A DNA stretch of 11,787 bases from Pseudomonadota bacterium (GCA_018241985.1 JAFECV010000023.1:1-11787); one strand, 5' to 3'. Shown: positions 1 to 9,429, numbered from the stretch's first letter. Numbers and translations: made by a program. The notes: generated from the letters alone by a model not told the origin.

Positions 1-359
1 ACCGGGCATTTGTCCGCGACCCGCTGCAGATCCTGCAGCTGCGCGTCGCTGAGCTCGCCACCGACGCTGAGCCTGGCCACGAGCCGGTAGACGCCGGCGC
101 GCTCGGCGGAGTTGTCGCGTTCGATCGTGGTCCGCAGCTCGCCCACCGGAATGCCCCTGCGCCGCGCGTACCACATCAGCGTCAGTGCCTTGCAGGCCGC
201 GAGCGCGGCGTCGTACAGGTCATGCGGATCGGGGCCGGCGTCCGTGCCGCCCTCGGCGACACTGCCGTCGGCAACCAGCGCGTGATCGCGGATATGCACC
301 GATTGCGCCATCGGCGCGAATCCGGCCTCGGTGCGCTGGCGTTCGAGCCTGATGGTCAT
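1..359 (-). CDS. OsmC/Ohr-family thiol peroxidase-like protein (C-terminus beyond window)
   Basis: The gene starts at ATG 357-359 on the minus strand, behind a good AGGAG ribosome site, and runs off the left edge; 119 complete codons are visible. Residues 45-62 carry a first cysteine (Cys56) in the stretch AALAACKALTLMWYARR, and Cys118 lies in DKCP at the edge. This two-cysteine arrangement, with the first Cys heading a long helix and the second in a D-x-C-P motif, is the redox pair of OsmC/Ohr-type proteins, which reduce organic hydroperoxides in the cytoplasm. It lies 38 bases downstream of the DoxX gene on the same strand, so the two are probably co-transcribed. The sequence fits the broad OsmC family better than classical Ohr, but the missing end prevents a firm subfamily call. 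Substrate is unknown. Confidence 0.85.
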   Translation of the reverse strand, partial: MTIRLERQRTEAGFAPMAQSVHIRDHALVADGSVAEGGTDAGPDPHDLYDAALAACKALTLMWYARRRGIPVGELRTTIERDNSAERAGVYRLVARLSVGGELSDAQLQDLQRVADKCP

Positions 360-397
360 CGCGATCTCCTGTGAATGATTTCGAGTCTACGTCGATA

Positions 398-805
398 TCA
401 CCGACGCGACCCGTCCAGGCTCCAGGCGCCGGCACCGAAGGCGACGAGGGACAGCAGGCCGCCGGCGATCGCGAGGTTCTTGTAGAAATTGATCTTCTGC
501 ATCATCACCTGCGCCGCGCCCGCGTCCCAGTAGTTGTGAAAGAAGATCGCGGCGGCGACGGTGAAGATCGCCAGCAGCAACGCCGAGATCCGCGTCTTGT
601 AGCCGAACAGCACCAGGAGGCCCAGGCCGAGCTCGCAAAAGACCGCGATCACCGCGCCGAGCGACGGCAGCGGCAATCCGCGCGACGCGATGTAGCCGGT
701 GGTGCCGGAGAACGCGAGCGCCTTGCCGACGCCGGATGGAACGAACAGCACGGCGATCAGCACGCGGCCGACGAAGCTGGCGAGGTTTTGAAGACTGTTG
801 GGCAT
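398..805 (-). CDS. DoxX-family integral membrane protein
   Basis: A 135-residue, strongly hydrophobic protein with about four transmembrane helices (roughly residues 9-28, 48-67, 72-91 and 109-126). The stretch near residues 20-46 (FVPSGVGKALAFSGT followed by a GLPLP turn) is typical of the DoxX/YphA-like family, as is the short charged C-terminus. The ATG at 803-805 follows an AAGGA ribosome site eight bases upstream. The family name comes from a subunit of an archaeal thiosulfate:quinone oxidoreductase, but most bacterial members have no proven reaction; several act in membrane redox homeostasis. Its place between pirin and OsmC genes suggests a role in electrophile or oxidative stress (inference). 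The family call is secure; the function is not. Confidence 0.88.
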   Translation of the reverse strand: MPNSLQNLASFVGRVLIAVLFVPSGVGKALAFSGTTGYIASRGLPLPSLGAVIAVFCELGLGLLVLFGYKTRISALLLAIFTVAAAIFFHNYWDAGAAQVMMQKINFYKNLAIAGGLLSLVAFGAGAWSLDGSRR

Positions 806-820
806 CGAATGTCCTTTTGG

Positions 821-840
821 AGTGGAGTGAAGTGGAGGGA
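821..840. repeat. Two-copy 10-bp direct repeat in the doxX leader
   Basis: AGTGGAGTGA and AGTGGAGGGA lie head to tail, matching at 9 of 10 positions, just upstream of the doxX ribosome site on the minus strand. The 10-bp period would put both copies on one face of the helix. It may be a regulatory site or chance. Confidence 0.5.
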
Positions 841-857
841 ATGGTTCAGGGATCGAA

Positions 858-873
858 GGCGCGGCAGCGCGCC
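858..873 (-). terminator. GC hairpin after the pirin gene (weak terminator candidate)
   Basis: GGCGCG and CGCGCC form a perfect 6-bp stem with a four-base loop, nine bases beyond the pirin stop codon. No run of T follows on the minus strand, so it is not a textbook intrinsic terminator. It may only attenuate transcription into doxX or stabilise the pirin mRNA end. Confidence 0.35.
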
Positions 874-881
874 ACGCCGGG

Positions 882-1583
882 CTATGCGCTCAGGTCGAAC
901 ACCAGCACCTCGGCGTCCTGGCCGTGGTCCAGCGTCAGCCGCTCTTCCTGCTCGATCAGCACGGCGTCGCCGCCCGCGAGATCGCGGCCATTGACCCGCA
1001 GCGCGCCGCGCACCAGGTGCACATAGGCCTTGCGCGCGGGGTCGAGCGCGAGCTGCGCGGACTCCGGCCCGTCGAACAGACCGGCACGAACGCGCGCGTC
1101 CGCGTGGATCGTCACCGAGCCGTCGGCGCCATCGGGCGACGCGATCAGGCGCAGGCGCCCGCGCTTGGCCGCATCGGCGAAGGTCTTCTGCTCGTAGCCC
1201 GGCGTGATGCCGAGCGCGTTCGGCTCGATCCAGATCTGCAGGAAATGGGTGAGCCGGTCCTGCGCGTGGTTGAACTCGCTGTGCTGCACGCCGGTGCCGG
1301 CGCTCATGCGCTGCACGTCGCCGGGCGGAATCGTCTCGACGTTGCCCATCGTGTCGCGGTGCGCCAGCTCGCCCGACAGCACGTAGCTGATGATTTCCAT
1401 GTCGCGGTGGCCGTGCGTGCCGAAGCCCATGCCGGGCGCGACGCGGTCCTCGTTGATCACGCGCAGGTTGCCCCAGCCCATGTGCGCCGGGTCGTAGTAG
1501 CCGGCGAACGAGAAGCTGTGGAACGACTTGAGCCAGCCGTGGTCGGCATAGCCCCGGTCCTGCGATTTGCGAAGCGTGAGCAC
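882..1583 (-). CDS. Pirin-family protein, YhhW-like quercetin 2,3-dioxygenase homologue
   Basis: A 233-residue bicupin. The N-terminus reads LTLRKSQDRGYADHGWLKS, close to remembered E. coli YhhW. The metal ligands fall at His57 and His59 (FGTHGHRDME) and at His101 and Glu103 (VQHSEFN), the numbering recalled for YhhW, whose metal-dependent dioxygenase activity on quercetin is known. I chose the GTG at 1581-1583 over an ATG 66 bases upstream because AAGGAG sits six bases before it and it reproduces the family N-terminus. The real substrate is uncertain; pirins often sit in stress or electrophile-response clusters. The gene is divergent from a LysR regulator and upstream of doxX and osmC on the same strand, suggesting a LysR-controlled operon (inference). 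Confidence 0.93.
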   Translation of the reverse strand: MLTLRKSQDRGYADHGWLKSFHSFSFAGYYDPAHMGWGNLRVINEDRVAPGMGFGTHGHRDMEIISYVLSGELAHRDTMGNVETIPPGDVQRMSAGTGVQHSEFNHAQDRLTHFLQIWIEPNALGITPGYEQKTFADAAKRGRLRLIASPDGADGSVTIHADARVRAGLFDGPESAQLALDPARKAYVHLVRGALRVNGRDLAGGDAVLIEQEERLTLDHGQDAEVLVFDLSA

Positions 1584-1589
1584 GTGAAA

Positions 1590-1595
1590 CTCCTT
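1590..1595 (-). promoter_or_regulatory. Ribosome binding site that fixes the GTG start of the pirin gene
   Basis: AAGGAG on the minus strand stands six bases before GTG 1581-1583. The upstream in-frame ATG at 1647-1649 has no comparable site, and the extra 22 residues it would add do not belong to the family. Confidence 0.8.
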
Positions 1596-1620
1596 GTCTG
1601 CGATGCCCGCTACTTTAGGC

Positions 1621-1649
1621 ACGATAGCCGCTTGCACCAGAGGCGCCAA
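1621..1649 (-). promoter_or_regulatory. Candidate pirin promoter
   Basis: On the minus strand TTGGCG (1644-1649) and TATCGT (1621-1626) are separated by 17 bases, each matching the sigma-70 consensus at 4 of 6 positions. Transcription would begin near 1614. The weak match suits an activator-dependent promoter, and the LysR-box palindrome at 1658-1680 is centred near -55, where LysR proteins usually bind to activate. Predicted by eye only. Confidence 0.35.
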
Positions 1650-1657
1650 TCGATGAC

Positions 1658-1680
1658 ATCATTCGATACATTCGAATGAT
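1658..1680. promoter_or_regulatory. Interrupted palindrome, probable LysR-family operator
   Basis: ATCATTCGA and TCGAATGAT are perfect inverted copies around a 5-base spacer. Inside lies a T-N11-A core (T1663 to A1675) of LysR-box form. It is AT-rich in a GC-rich region, sits between divergent genes, and ends 12 bases before the LysR start codon, so it could serve both autorepression and activation of the pirin gene. Confidence 0.6.
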
Positions 1681-1692
1681 CGAAGTTTCAAA

Positions 1693-2700
1693 ATGCAAAA
1701 ACCTCGCGACGTGCTGACGCCCGACACCTTCGCGATGCTGCAGGCGATCGCATCGAACGGCAGCTTCGCGCAGGCCGCGCGTGCGCTCGGCCTGGTGCCC
1801 AGCACGCTGAGCTGGCGCGTGCGCCAGGTCGAGGACGCGCTCGATGCGCTGCTGTTCGACCGCAGCGCGCGCCAGGCCCGGCTCACCGAGGCCGGGCGCG
1901 AACTGCTGCGCGAGGGCGCGCGGCTGCTCGGCGAGATCGACGCGGTGGCGAACCGCGTGCGCCGCGTCGCGACCGGCTGGGAACCGCAGCTCACGCTCTC
2001 GGTCGACAGCGCGATCGCCGACGCGACGGTGCTGGAACTGTGCGAGGCCTTTCTGGCGCCGGATCCGCCGACCGCGCTGAAACTGCGCGAGGAAGCGCTG
2101 TCGGGAACGCTGCAGACGCTCGTCACGGGCCAGGCCGACCTGGCGATCGGCGTCGTGCTCGACGCGCAGACCCACCCCGGCATTCACAGCAAACCGCTGG
2201 GGCAGATGCGCTTCGTGTTCGCGGTCGCGCCGCACCATCCGCTCGCGCACGCGTCCGAGCCGCTGGCCGACGAGCTGATCCGGCACCATCGCGCGGTCGC
2301 GGTGGCCGACTCGGTCGCCGGCGGCGACGGCCTGACCTTCGGCCTGCTCGCCGGACAGCCGGTGTTCACCGTTCCGACGATCCAGGCCAAGCTGCACGCG
2401 CAGCTGCGCGGCCTCGGCGCCGGGTTCCTGCCCGAGCCGCTGGCGCGCCCCTACATCGAAGCCGGCCATCTGGTGATGCGCCAGCTCGAGCGGCCGGCCC
2501 GGATGGCGCGCCTCAGCTACGCCTGGTGCAGCGCGCCGCAGTCGCGCCCCGGGCGCGCGCTGCAGTGGTGGCTCGACCGGCTCGAGCAGCCGACCACGCG
2601 CAGCGCGCTGCTCGACCGGTGGCGGCAGGGCGAACAGGGCGCGGCCGGAACTGGTCTTCGCGCACCGGCACGGCCCAGCCGACAGGCAGAGCCGCATTGA
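1693..2700 (+). CDS. LysR-family transcriptional regulator
   Basis: A 335-residue DNA-binding regulator. Residues about 8-68 form the winged helix-turn-helix ([20 protein letters not shown], then [13 protein letters not shown] and LTEAGREL), the classic LysR N-terminus. From about residue 98 follows the effector-binding fold, including the usual QADLAIG and an [12 protein letters not shown] segment. The family is normally near 300 residues; this protein has about 30 extra, low-complexity, Pro/Arg/Ala-rich residues at the C-terminus. The ribosome site is weak. The gene is divergent from the pirin gene across a palindromic LysR-box, so it likely regulates pirin-doxX-osmC. Its stop lies eight bases before the chosen gluQ ATG, implying co-transcription. 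The inducer cannot be read from the sequence. Confidence 0.93.
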   Translation: MQKPRDVLTPDTFAMLQAIASNGSFAQAARALGLVPSTLSWRVRQVEDALDALLFDRSARQARLTEAGRELLREGARLLGEIDAVANRVRRVATGWEPQLTLSVDSAIADATVLELCEAFLAPDPPTALKLREEALSGTLQTLVTGQADLAIGVVLDAQTHPGIHSKPLGQMRFVFAVAPHHPLAHASEPLADELIRHHRAVAVADSVAGGDGLTFGLLAGQPVFTVPTIQAKLHAQLRGLGAGFLPEPLARPYIEAGHLVMRQLERPARMARLSYAWCSAPQSRPGRALQWWLDRLEQPTTRSALLDRWRQGEQGAAGTGLRAPARPSRQAEPH

Positions 2701-2708
2701 GCATCGGC

Positions 2709-3674
2709 ATGGCAGGCTACATCGGCCGCTTCGCACCGTCTACGACCGGGCCGCTGCACGCCGGCTCGCTGGTCGCGGCGCTCGCGAGCTGGCTCGACGC
2801 CCGCGCGCACGGCGGGCGCTGGCTGGTGCGGATCGAGGACGTCGACCGCCCGCGCTGCGTGCCGGGCGCGGACCGCGCGATCCTCGCGCAACTGGCGGCC
2901 TGCGGCCTGCTGCCCGATGCGCCGCCGCTCCATCAATCGCAGCGCGGCACGCGCTACCGGCAGGCGCTCGATGCGCTGCTCGCCGCCGGGCACGCCTACC
3001 CCTGCGGCTGCTCGCGGCGCGACATCGAAACGGCGCTCGCAAAGGCCGGCCAGCCGCGGCCGCGCGGCAGCGAACTGGTCTACCCCGGCACCTGCCGCGG
3101 CGGACTGCAGGGCAAGCCGGCACGCGCATGGCGCTTCCGGATTCCGGATTCGATGCCAAATGGGGCTGCAGCCGGCATATCTTCTTCACGACATGCTACG
3201 TTTTCAGTAGCAAACGACGAAGGGGACGAACTCGACTGGTTCGACCGCCGGCTTGGGAGTCAGCGCCAGAACGTCGCGCGCGAAGTCGGCGACTTCGTGC
3301 TGCTGCGCGCCGACGGCCTGTGGGCGTACCAGCTCGCGGTGGTGGTCGACGATGCGGACCAAGGCGTGACCGACGTGGTGCGCGGCGCCGATCTGGCCGA
3401 CAACACGCCGCGCCAGATCCTGCTGCAGCGCGCGCTCCAGGTCCCGACGCCGCGCTACCTGCACACGCCGCTGGTGCTCGGTGCGAACGGCGAGAAGCTG
3501 TCGAAGCAGAACGGCGCGCGCGCGATCGAAACCGGCATGCCCGCTGCGGCACATGCAGCGCTCGCCACGGCGGCCGCAGTGCTGGGCCTGCCGCCGCACG
3601 CCGGGCCGACCGCGGCGGCGCTGGCCGCGTGGGTGGACGCGTGGCGCGCTCTCTACAATCCGCGCTCGCAATGA
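2709..3674 (+). CDS. gluQ: Glutamyl-Q tRNA(Asp) synthetase
   Basis: A 321-residue paralogue of the glutamyl-tRNA synthetase catalytic domain that attaches glutamate to queuosine at position 34 of tRNA(Asp). The N-terminus has [17 protein letters not shown] (HIGH-like HAGS at 17-20), then the RIEDVDRPR segment. A zinc site of GluQ type is seen at Cys99, Cys101, Tyr125 and Cys129. The KMSKS-like loop is KLSKQ at 263-267. No anticodon-binding domain follows, as expected. Compared from memory with the E. coli enzyme there are about 25 extra residues at roughly 148-174, coded by unusual codons and containing a palindrome. I start at ATG 2709; a TTG at 2697, overlapping the LysR stop, would add four residues. 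The gene overlaps trmB by four bases. Confidence 0.93.
   Translation: MAGYIGRFAPSTTGPLHAGSLVAALASWLDARAHGGRWLVRIEDVDRPRCVPGADRAILAQLAACGLLPDAPPLHQSQRGTRYRQALDALLAAGHAYPCGCSRRDIETALAKAGQPRPRGSELVYPGTCRGGLQGKPARAWRFRIPDSMPNGAAAGISSSRHATFSVANDEGDELDWFDRRLGSQRQNVAREVGDFVLLRADGLWAYQLAVVVDDADQGVTDVVRGADLADNTPRQILLQRALQVPTPRYLHTPLVLGANGEKLSKQNGARAIETGMPAAAHAALATAAAVLGLPPHAGPTAAALAAWVDAWRALYNPRSQ
3150..3230 (+). repeat. Atypical in-frame insertion within gluQ
   Basis: These 27 codons have many choices rare in the rest of the window (ATA, TCT, TCT, TCA, CGA, GCT, TTT, TCA, GTA, GCA) and a visibly lower GC content. They lie between the conserved WRFR and DRRLG segments, where E. coli GluQ has only about nine residues. 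Extent is approximate, judged from remembered homologues. Confidence 0.55.
3184..3222. repeat. Symmetric interrupted palindrome inside the gluQ insertion
   Basis: The core is TGCTAC (3194-3199), a seven-base loop, and GTAGCA (3207-3212). Six bases out on each side lie CTTC (3184-3187) and GAAG (3219-3222), giving an outer arm with a symmetric 6x6 interior loop. The core resembles sites at 6310-6327 and 4994-5010. Confidence 0.6.
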
Positions 3675-4405
3675 ACCGTGACGACCTTCCTCCGAGCCCG
3701 AGCGCCGACCCCAGCGACGCCGATCCGCGCCGCCGCGGCATCCGCAGCTTCGTGCTGCGCGCCGGACGCACGACCCGCGGCCAGGCGCGCGCGATGCAGG
3801 ACCTCGGCCCGGCGTACTTGCTGCCGTACACGGGACAGCCGCTGGATCTGGCCGCGGCGTTCGGCCGCGCCGCACCGACGATTCTGGAGATCGGCTTCGG
3901 CATGGGCGAGGCGACCGCGCAGATCGCGGCGCGGCTGCCGCAGCACGACTTCCTGTGCTGCGAGGTGCACCCGCCGGGCGTCGGCTCGCTGCTGCTGCGG
4001 ATCGGCGAGCTGGGTCTAACGAACATCCGCATCGTCGCGCACGACGCGGTCGAGGTGGTCGACCACATGCTCGCGCCAGAGAGTCTCGCCGGCGTGCACG
4101 TGTACTTTCCGGACCCGTGGCACAAGAAGCGGCACCACAAGCGCCGCTTGATCCAGCCGGCGCTCGTCGCACGGCTCGCGACCCGGATCGCGCCGGGCGG
4201 CTACCTGCACTGCGCGACCGACTGGCAGCCCTATGCCGAGCAGATGCTGCAGGTGCTGTCGGACGAGCCGCTGCTGCGCAACCGCGCCGACGCGGGCAGC
4301 GGCGGCTTCGTGCCGCGGCCGGACTGGCGAGTGCCGACCAAGTTCGAGCAGCGCGGCCTGCGGCTCGGCCACGGTGTCTGGGACATCTTGTTCGAGCGGG
4401 TCTGA
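3671..4405 (+). CDS. trmB: tRNA (guanine-N7-)-methyltransferase
   Basis: A 244-residue enzyme that uses S-adenosylmethionine to make m7G at position 46 in the variable loop of tRNAs. The SAM-binding motif [10 protein letters not shown] is at about 73-82; the family signature [15 protein letters not shown] is at 146-160; and the C-terminal PTKFEQRG supplies the T-x-x-E element. The ATG at 3671 overlaps the gluQ stop as ATGA, so translation is probably coupled. The first 25 or so residues are polar, proline- and aspartate-rich and probably disordered. The gene ends seven bases from the convergent thioredoxin-like gene. Together with gluQ it makes a two-gene tRNA-modification unit behind the LysR gene. 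Confidence 0.96.
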   Translation: MNRDDLPPSPSADPSDADPRRRGIRSFVLRAGRTTRGQARAMQDLGPAYLLPYTGQPLDLAAAFGRAAPTILEIGFGMGEATAQIAARLPQHDFLCCEVHPPGVGSLLLRIGELGLTNIRIVAHDAVEVVDHMLAPESLAGVHVYFPDPWHKKRHHKRRLIQPALVARLATRIAPGGYLHCATDWQPYAEQMLQVLSDEPLLRNRADAGSGGFVPRPDWRVPTKFEQRGLRLGHGVWDILFERV

Positions 4406-4416
4406 GCGGCGCTCAG
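4402..4416. terminator. Hairpin holding both convergent stop codons
   Basis: CTGAGC and GCTCAG form a perfect 6-bp stem with a GGC loop. The trmB TGA (4403-4405) lies in the left arm and the stop of the convergent thioredoxin-like gene (4413-4415) in the right arm. No T-tract follows on either side, so a bidirectional terminator role is possible but unproven. Confidence 0.4.
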
Positions 4417-4982
4417 TGCGGCAGCAGCGCGGCGATCAGCCGCTGCGCCATCGCGCCGGTCCATTGCATCGGCCCCTGCACGCTCTGGCGCGGCCGCCCC
4501 GCCGCATCGATCAGCACCGTGGTCGGGAGCCTCTTCACGCCCCATTGGCGCGCGAGCTCGCCGTTCGGATCGAGCAGCACCGGCAGCGCGAGGTGCGATG
4601 CATCGACGTAGCCCGCCACGACCGCGCGCGGTTCCCGGTCGGCGATCGTCAGCACGGCTAGCTTCGACGGGCCATAGATCGCCGCGAGGTTCTGCAGCTC
4701 GGGCATCTCGGCGCTGCAGGGCCGGCAGCCGCTGGCCCAGAAGTTCAGCAGCACCGCGCGCCCGCGCAGATCGCCCAGGCGCCAGGCATGGCCCTCGAGG
4801 TCGACCGCCTCGAGCGCCGGTGTCGGCTGCGTCGGCGGCCACGCGTCGATCTGGTATTCGTAGCGAGATGCACGCGCCCAGACGGGCGCAAAGCCACCGG
4901 CCGCGAACCACGCGAATGCGCGCAACAGATCGCGCCGCCGCCCGGAATTTTGAAGAGAATATGGCGCAAGCGGTTGCACCAT
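4413..4982 (-). CDS. TlpA/ResA-like exported thioredoxin
   Basis: A 189-residue thiol-disulfide oxidoreductase. An N-terminal signal has RRRDLLRA (15-22), then a hydrophobic stretch (23-36) and a likely cleavage after ARA (36-38); the twin arginine followed by D-L-L-R resembles a Tat signal, though Sec export is possible. The thioredoxin fold follows, with LNFWASGCRPC (active cysteines 86 and 89) and the cis-proline at 153 in RLPTTVLID. CRPC is uncommon for the family, in which CxPC with a small middle residue is usual. It probably reduces or oxidises periplasmic protein cysteines, perhaps for cytochrome c maturation. I chose ATG 4980-4982, five bases after AAAAGG, over an in-frame GTG six bases upstream. 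It follows alaS with an 87-base gap. Confidence 0.87.
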   Translation of the reverse strand: MVQPLAPYSLQNSGRRRDLLRAFAWFAAGGFAPVWARASRYEYQIDAWPPTQPTPALEAVDLEGHAWRLGDLRGRAVLLNFWASGCRPCSAEMPELQNLAAIYGPSKLAVLTIADREPRAVVAGYVDASHLALPVLLDPNGELARQWGVKRLPTTVLIDAAGRPRQSVQGPMQWTGAMAQRLIAALLPH

Positions 4983-4993
4983 CTTCACCTTTT

Positions 4994-5010
4994 GCTATTT
5001 AGTTTATAGC
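4994..5010. repeat. GCTAT...ATAGC hairpin abutting the thioredoxin gene ribosome site
   Basis: GCTAT (4994-4998) and ATAGC (5006-5010) flank a seven-base loop. On the minus strand the stem ends directly against the AAAAGG ribosome site of the TlpA-like gene. The region is AT-rich in a GC-rich genome. From memory, short GCTA...TAGC palindromes like this are common between genes in Comamonadaceae. Confidence 0.5.
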
Positions 5011-5069
5011 GCGCTGGCGGGTGCCGCGCAGCAGGCCCGCTTTGCGCGAAGCCAAGCCCGACATCTGAT

Positions 5070-7717
<2,648 letters not shown>

Positions 7718-7721
<4 letters not shown>

Positions 7722-7729
7722 GTTTTCAT
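7718..7729 (-). other. Minimal upstream reading frame M-K-T overlapping the alaS start
   Basis: ATG AAA ACA TGA on the minus strand ends so that its TGA overlaps the alaS ATG. The alaS start lacks a clear ribosome site, so re-initiation is conceivable. With only three codons, chance is equally likely. Confidence 0.2.
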
Positions 7730-7794
7730 AGTAAGCGTGCCGGCGGACTAGCGGCATGGGAGCGCTTCGCAGCATCGCGGAGATGGAGCCGGTC

Positions 7795-7800
7795 ATTATA
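7795..7800 (-). promoter_or_regulatory. -10 box of the alaS promoter
   Basis: A perfect TATAAT reads on the minus strand 73 bases before the alaS start codon. No good -35 hexamer is present at 16-18 bases; the positions are occupied by the 18-bp palindrome at 7807-7824. Transcription would start near 7788. Confidence 0.6.
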
Positions 7801-7806
7801 GGTTTC

Positions 7807-7824
7807 GCTCGCCGCGCGGCGAGC
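7807..7824. promoter_or_regulatory. 18-bp perfect palindrome over the alaS -35 region
   Basis: GCTCGCCGCGCGGCGAGC is self-complementary along its full length and begins six bases upstream of the alaS TATAAT. A protein bound here would occlude RNA polymerase. E. coli alanyl-tRNA synthetase is known to repress its own gene by binding a palindrome at the promoter, which gives a precedent; whether this site works so is inference. Confidence 0.5.
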
Positions 7825-7945
7825 AGCGCGCATCAAGCGGGCGCGCTATGCTCTGGAACCTGATCGCAACACGGCACCGCCTTCTCGCGCTCGTCTCCCA
7901 CGCCATGCGCCGCGGTTGCCGCGCCGATCCGAAAGACCCTTGCAC

Positions 7946-9424
7946 ATGGACATGAAAACCTCCCCGCTGTCGCGCCTGAAGGACGCGAGCCTGCTCAAGA
8001 CCGATGCGCTGATCGACGGCCGATGGGTCCAGGGCGCGAGTCGCTTCGACGTGCACGACCCCGCAACCGGCGCCAGGCTGGCCGACGTGGCCAACCTCGG
8101 GGCGGCGGACGCCGAAGCCGCGATCGCCGCGGCGAACGCGGCCTGGCCGGCCTGGCGCGGCCAGACCGCCAAGCAGCGCCACGCGGTGCTGATGAAGTGG
8201 TTCCAGCTGCTGATGGCGAACCAGGAGGACCTGGCGACGCTGATGACCGCCGAGCAGGGCAAGCCGCTGGCCGAGGCGCGCGGCGAGGTCGCGTACGGCG
8301 CGAGCTTCGTCGAGTGGTTCGCGGAAGAAGCCAAGCGCGTCAACGGCGAGACGCTGTCCACGTACGACAACAACAAGCGCCTGCTGGTGCTGCGCCAGCC
8401 GATCGGCGTGTGCGCGGCGATCACGCCGTGGAACTTCCCGCTCGCGATGATCACGCGCAAGGTGGCGCCGGCGCTGGCCGCCGGCTGCACCGTGGTGATC
8501 AAGCCGGCGGAGCTGACGCCGCTGACCGCGCTCGCCGCCGCCGAACTCGCGCAGCGCGCCGGCATGCCGGCCGGCGTGCTCAACATGCTGTCGGCCGACG
8601 GCGCGAACAGCATCGCGATCGGCAAGGCGCTGTGCGCGAGCGACGTGGTGCGGCACCTCTCGTTCACCGGCTCGACCGAGGTCGGCCGCATCCTGATGGC
8701 GCAGTCGGCGCCGACCGTCAAGAAGCTCTCGCTCGAACTCGGCGGCAACGCGCCGTTCATCGTGTTCGACGACGCGGACCTGGACAGCGCGGTCGAGGGC
8801 GCGATCGCCAGCAAGTACCGCAACGCCGGCCAGACCTGCGTCTGCTCGAACCGCATCTATGTGCAGGACGGCGTGTACGACCGCTTCGTCGAGAAGTTCA
8901 GCGCGAAGGTGAAGGGCTTGAAGGTCGGCAACGGCTTCGAGGACGGCGTGGTGCAGGGCCCGCTGATCGAGGAAGCCGCGCTACAGAAAGTGGAGCGCCA
9001 TCTGGCCGATGCGCTGGCCAAGGGCGGCAAGGTGCAGACCGGCGGGCACCGTCTTAAAGGCCAGTTCTTCGAGCCGACCGTGGTGTCCGAGGCCAGCGCC
9101 GACATGGCCTGCGCGCGCGAGGAGACCTTCGGCCCGTTCGCGCCGGTGTTCCGGTTCAAGACCGAGCAGGAGGCGATCGCCGCGGCGAACGCGACCGAGT
9201 TCGGCCTGGCCAGCTACTTCTACAGCCGTGACGTGGGCCGGATCTTCCGCGTCGCGGAAGGGCTGGAATACGGCATGGTCGGCATCAACACCGGCATCAT
9301 CTCGACCGAGCACGTGCCGTTCGGCGGCGTCAAGCAGTCGGGCCTGGGGCGCGAGGGTTCGAGCCACGGCATGGAAGAATATGTCGAGCTGAAATACCTC
9401 TGCCTCGCCGATATCTTGAAATGA
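7946..9424 (+). CDS. gabD: Succinate-semialdehyde dehydrogenase, NADP-type GabD-like
   Basis: A 492-residue aldehyde dehydrogenase that oxidises succinate semialdehyde to succinate, the last step of 4-aminobutyrate breakdown. Visible features are the N-terminal LIDGRWV, the cofactor region TPWNFPLAMITRK and FTGSTEVGR, the catalytic Glu264 in LELGGNAPF, and the catalytic Cys298 in NAGQTCVCSNR. Cys300 is two residues on, as in E. coli GabD, where a cysteine pair near the active site is recalled. The end GREGSSHGMEEYVELKYLCL also matches GabD. Start is ATG 7946 or the in-frame ATG at 7952; neither has a strong ribosome site. The cytoplasmic role in GABA or related C4 metabolism is inferred from the family; a glutarate-semialdehyde substrate is an alternative. 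No aminotransferase gene is adjacent in view. Confidence 0.9.
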   Translation: MDMKTSPLSRLKDASLLKTDALIDGRWVQGASRFDVHDPATGARLADVANLGAADAEAAIAAANAAWPAWRGQTAKQRHAVLMKWFQLLMANQEDLATLMTAEQGKPLAEARGEVAYGASFVEWFAEEAKRVNGETLSTYDNNKRLLVLRQPIGVCAAITPWNFPLAMITRKVAPALAAGCTVVIKPAELTPLTALAAAELAQRAGMPAGVLNMLSADGANSIAIGKALCASDVVRHLSFTGSTEVGRILMAQSAPTVKKLSLELGGNAPFIVFDDADLDSAVEGAIASKYRNAGQTCVCSNRIYVQDGVYDRFVEKFSAKVKGLKVGNGFEDGVVQGPLIEEAALQKVERHLADALAKGGKVQTGGHRLKGQFFEPTVVSEASADMACAREETFGPFAPVFRFKTEQEAIAAANATEFGLASYFYSRDVGRIFRVAEGLEYGMVGINTGIISTEHVPFGGVKQSGLGREGSSHGMEEYVELKYLCLADILK

Positions 9425-9429
9425 ACCAC

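Noticed and set aside
1615..2736. A 373-codon frame antisense to the LysR gene
   Set aside because: It has Arg/Gln/Ala-rich low complexity and no recognisable domain; LysR motifs are clear on the other strand.
3196..4172. Long antisense frames across gluQ and trmB
   Set aside because: They cross two well-supported genes and show only serine/arginine-rich shadow composition.
7846..7852. TATGCT as a -10 box for gabD
   Set aside because: No acceptable -35 is found at 16-18 bases, so I did not annotate a promoter.
8023..9057. A 344-codon frame overlapping gabD on the same strand
   Set aside because: It is a +1 shadow of gabD, rich in Arg and Gly, with no domain.
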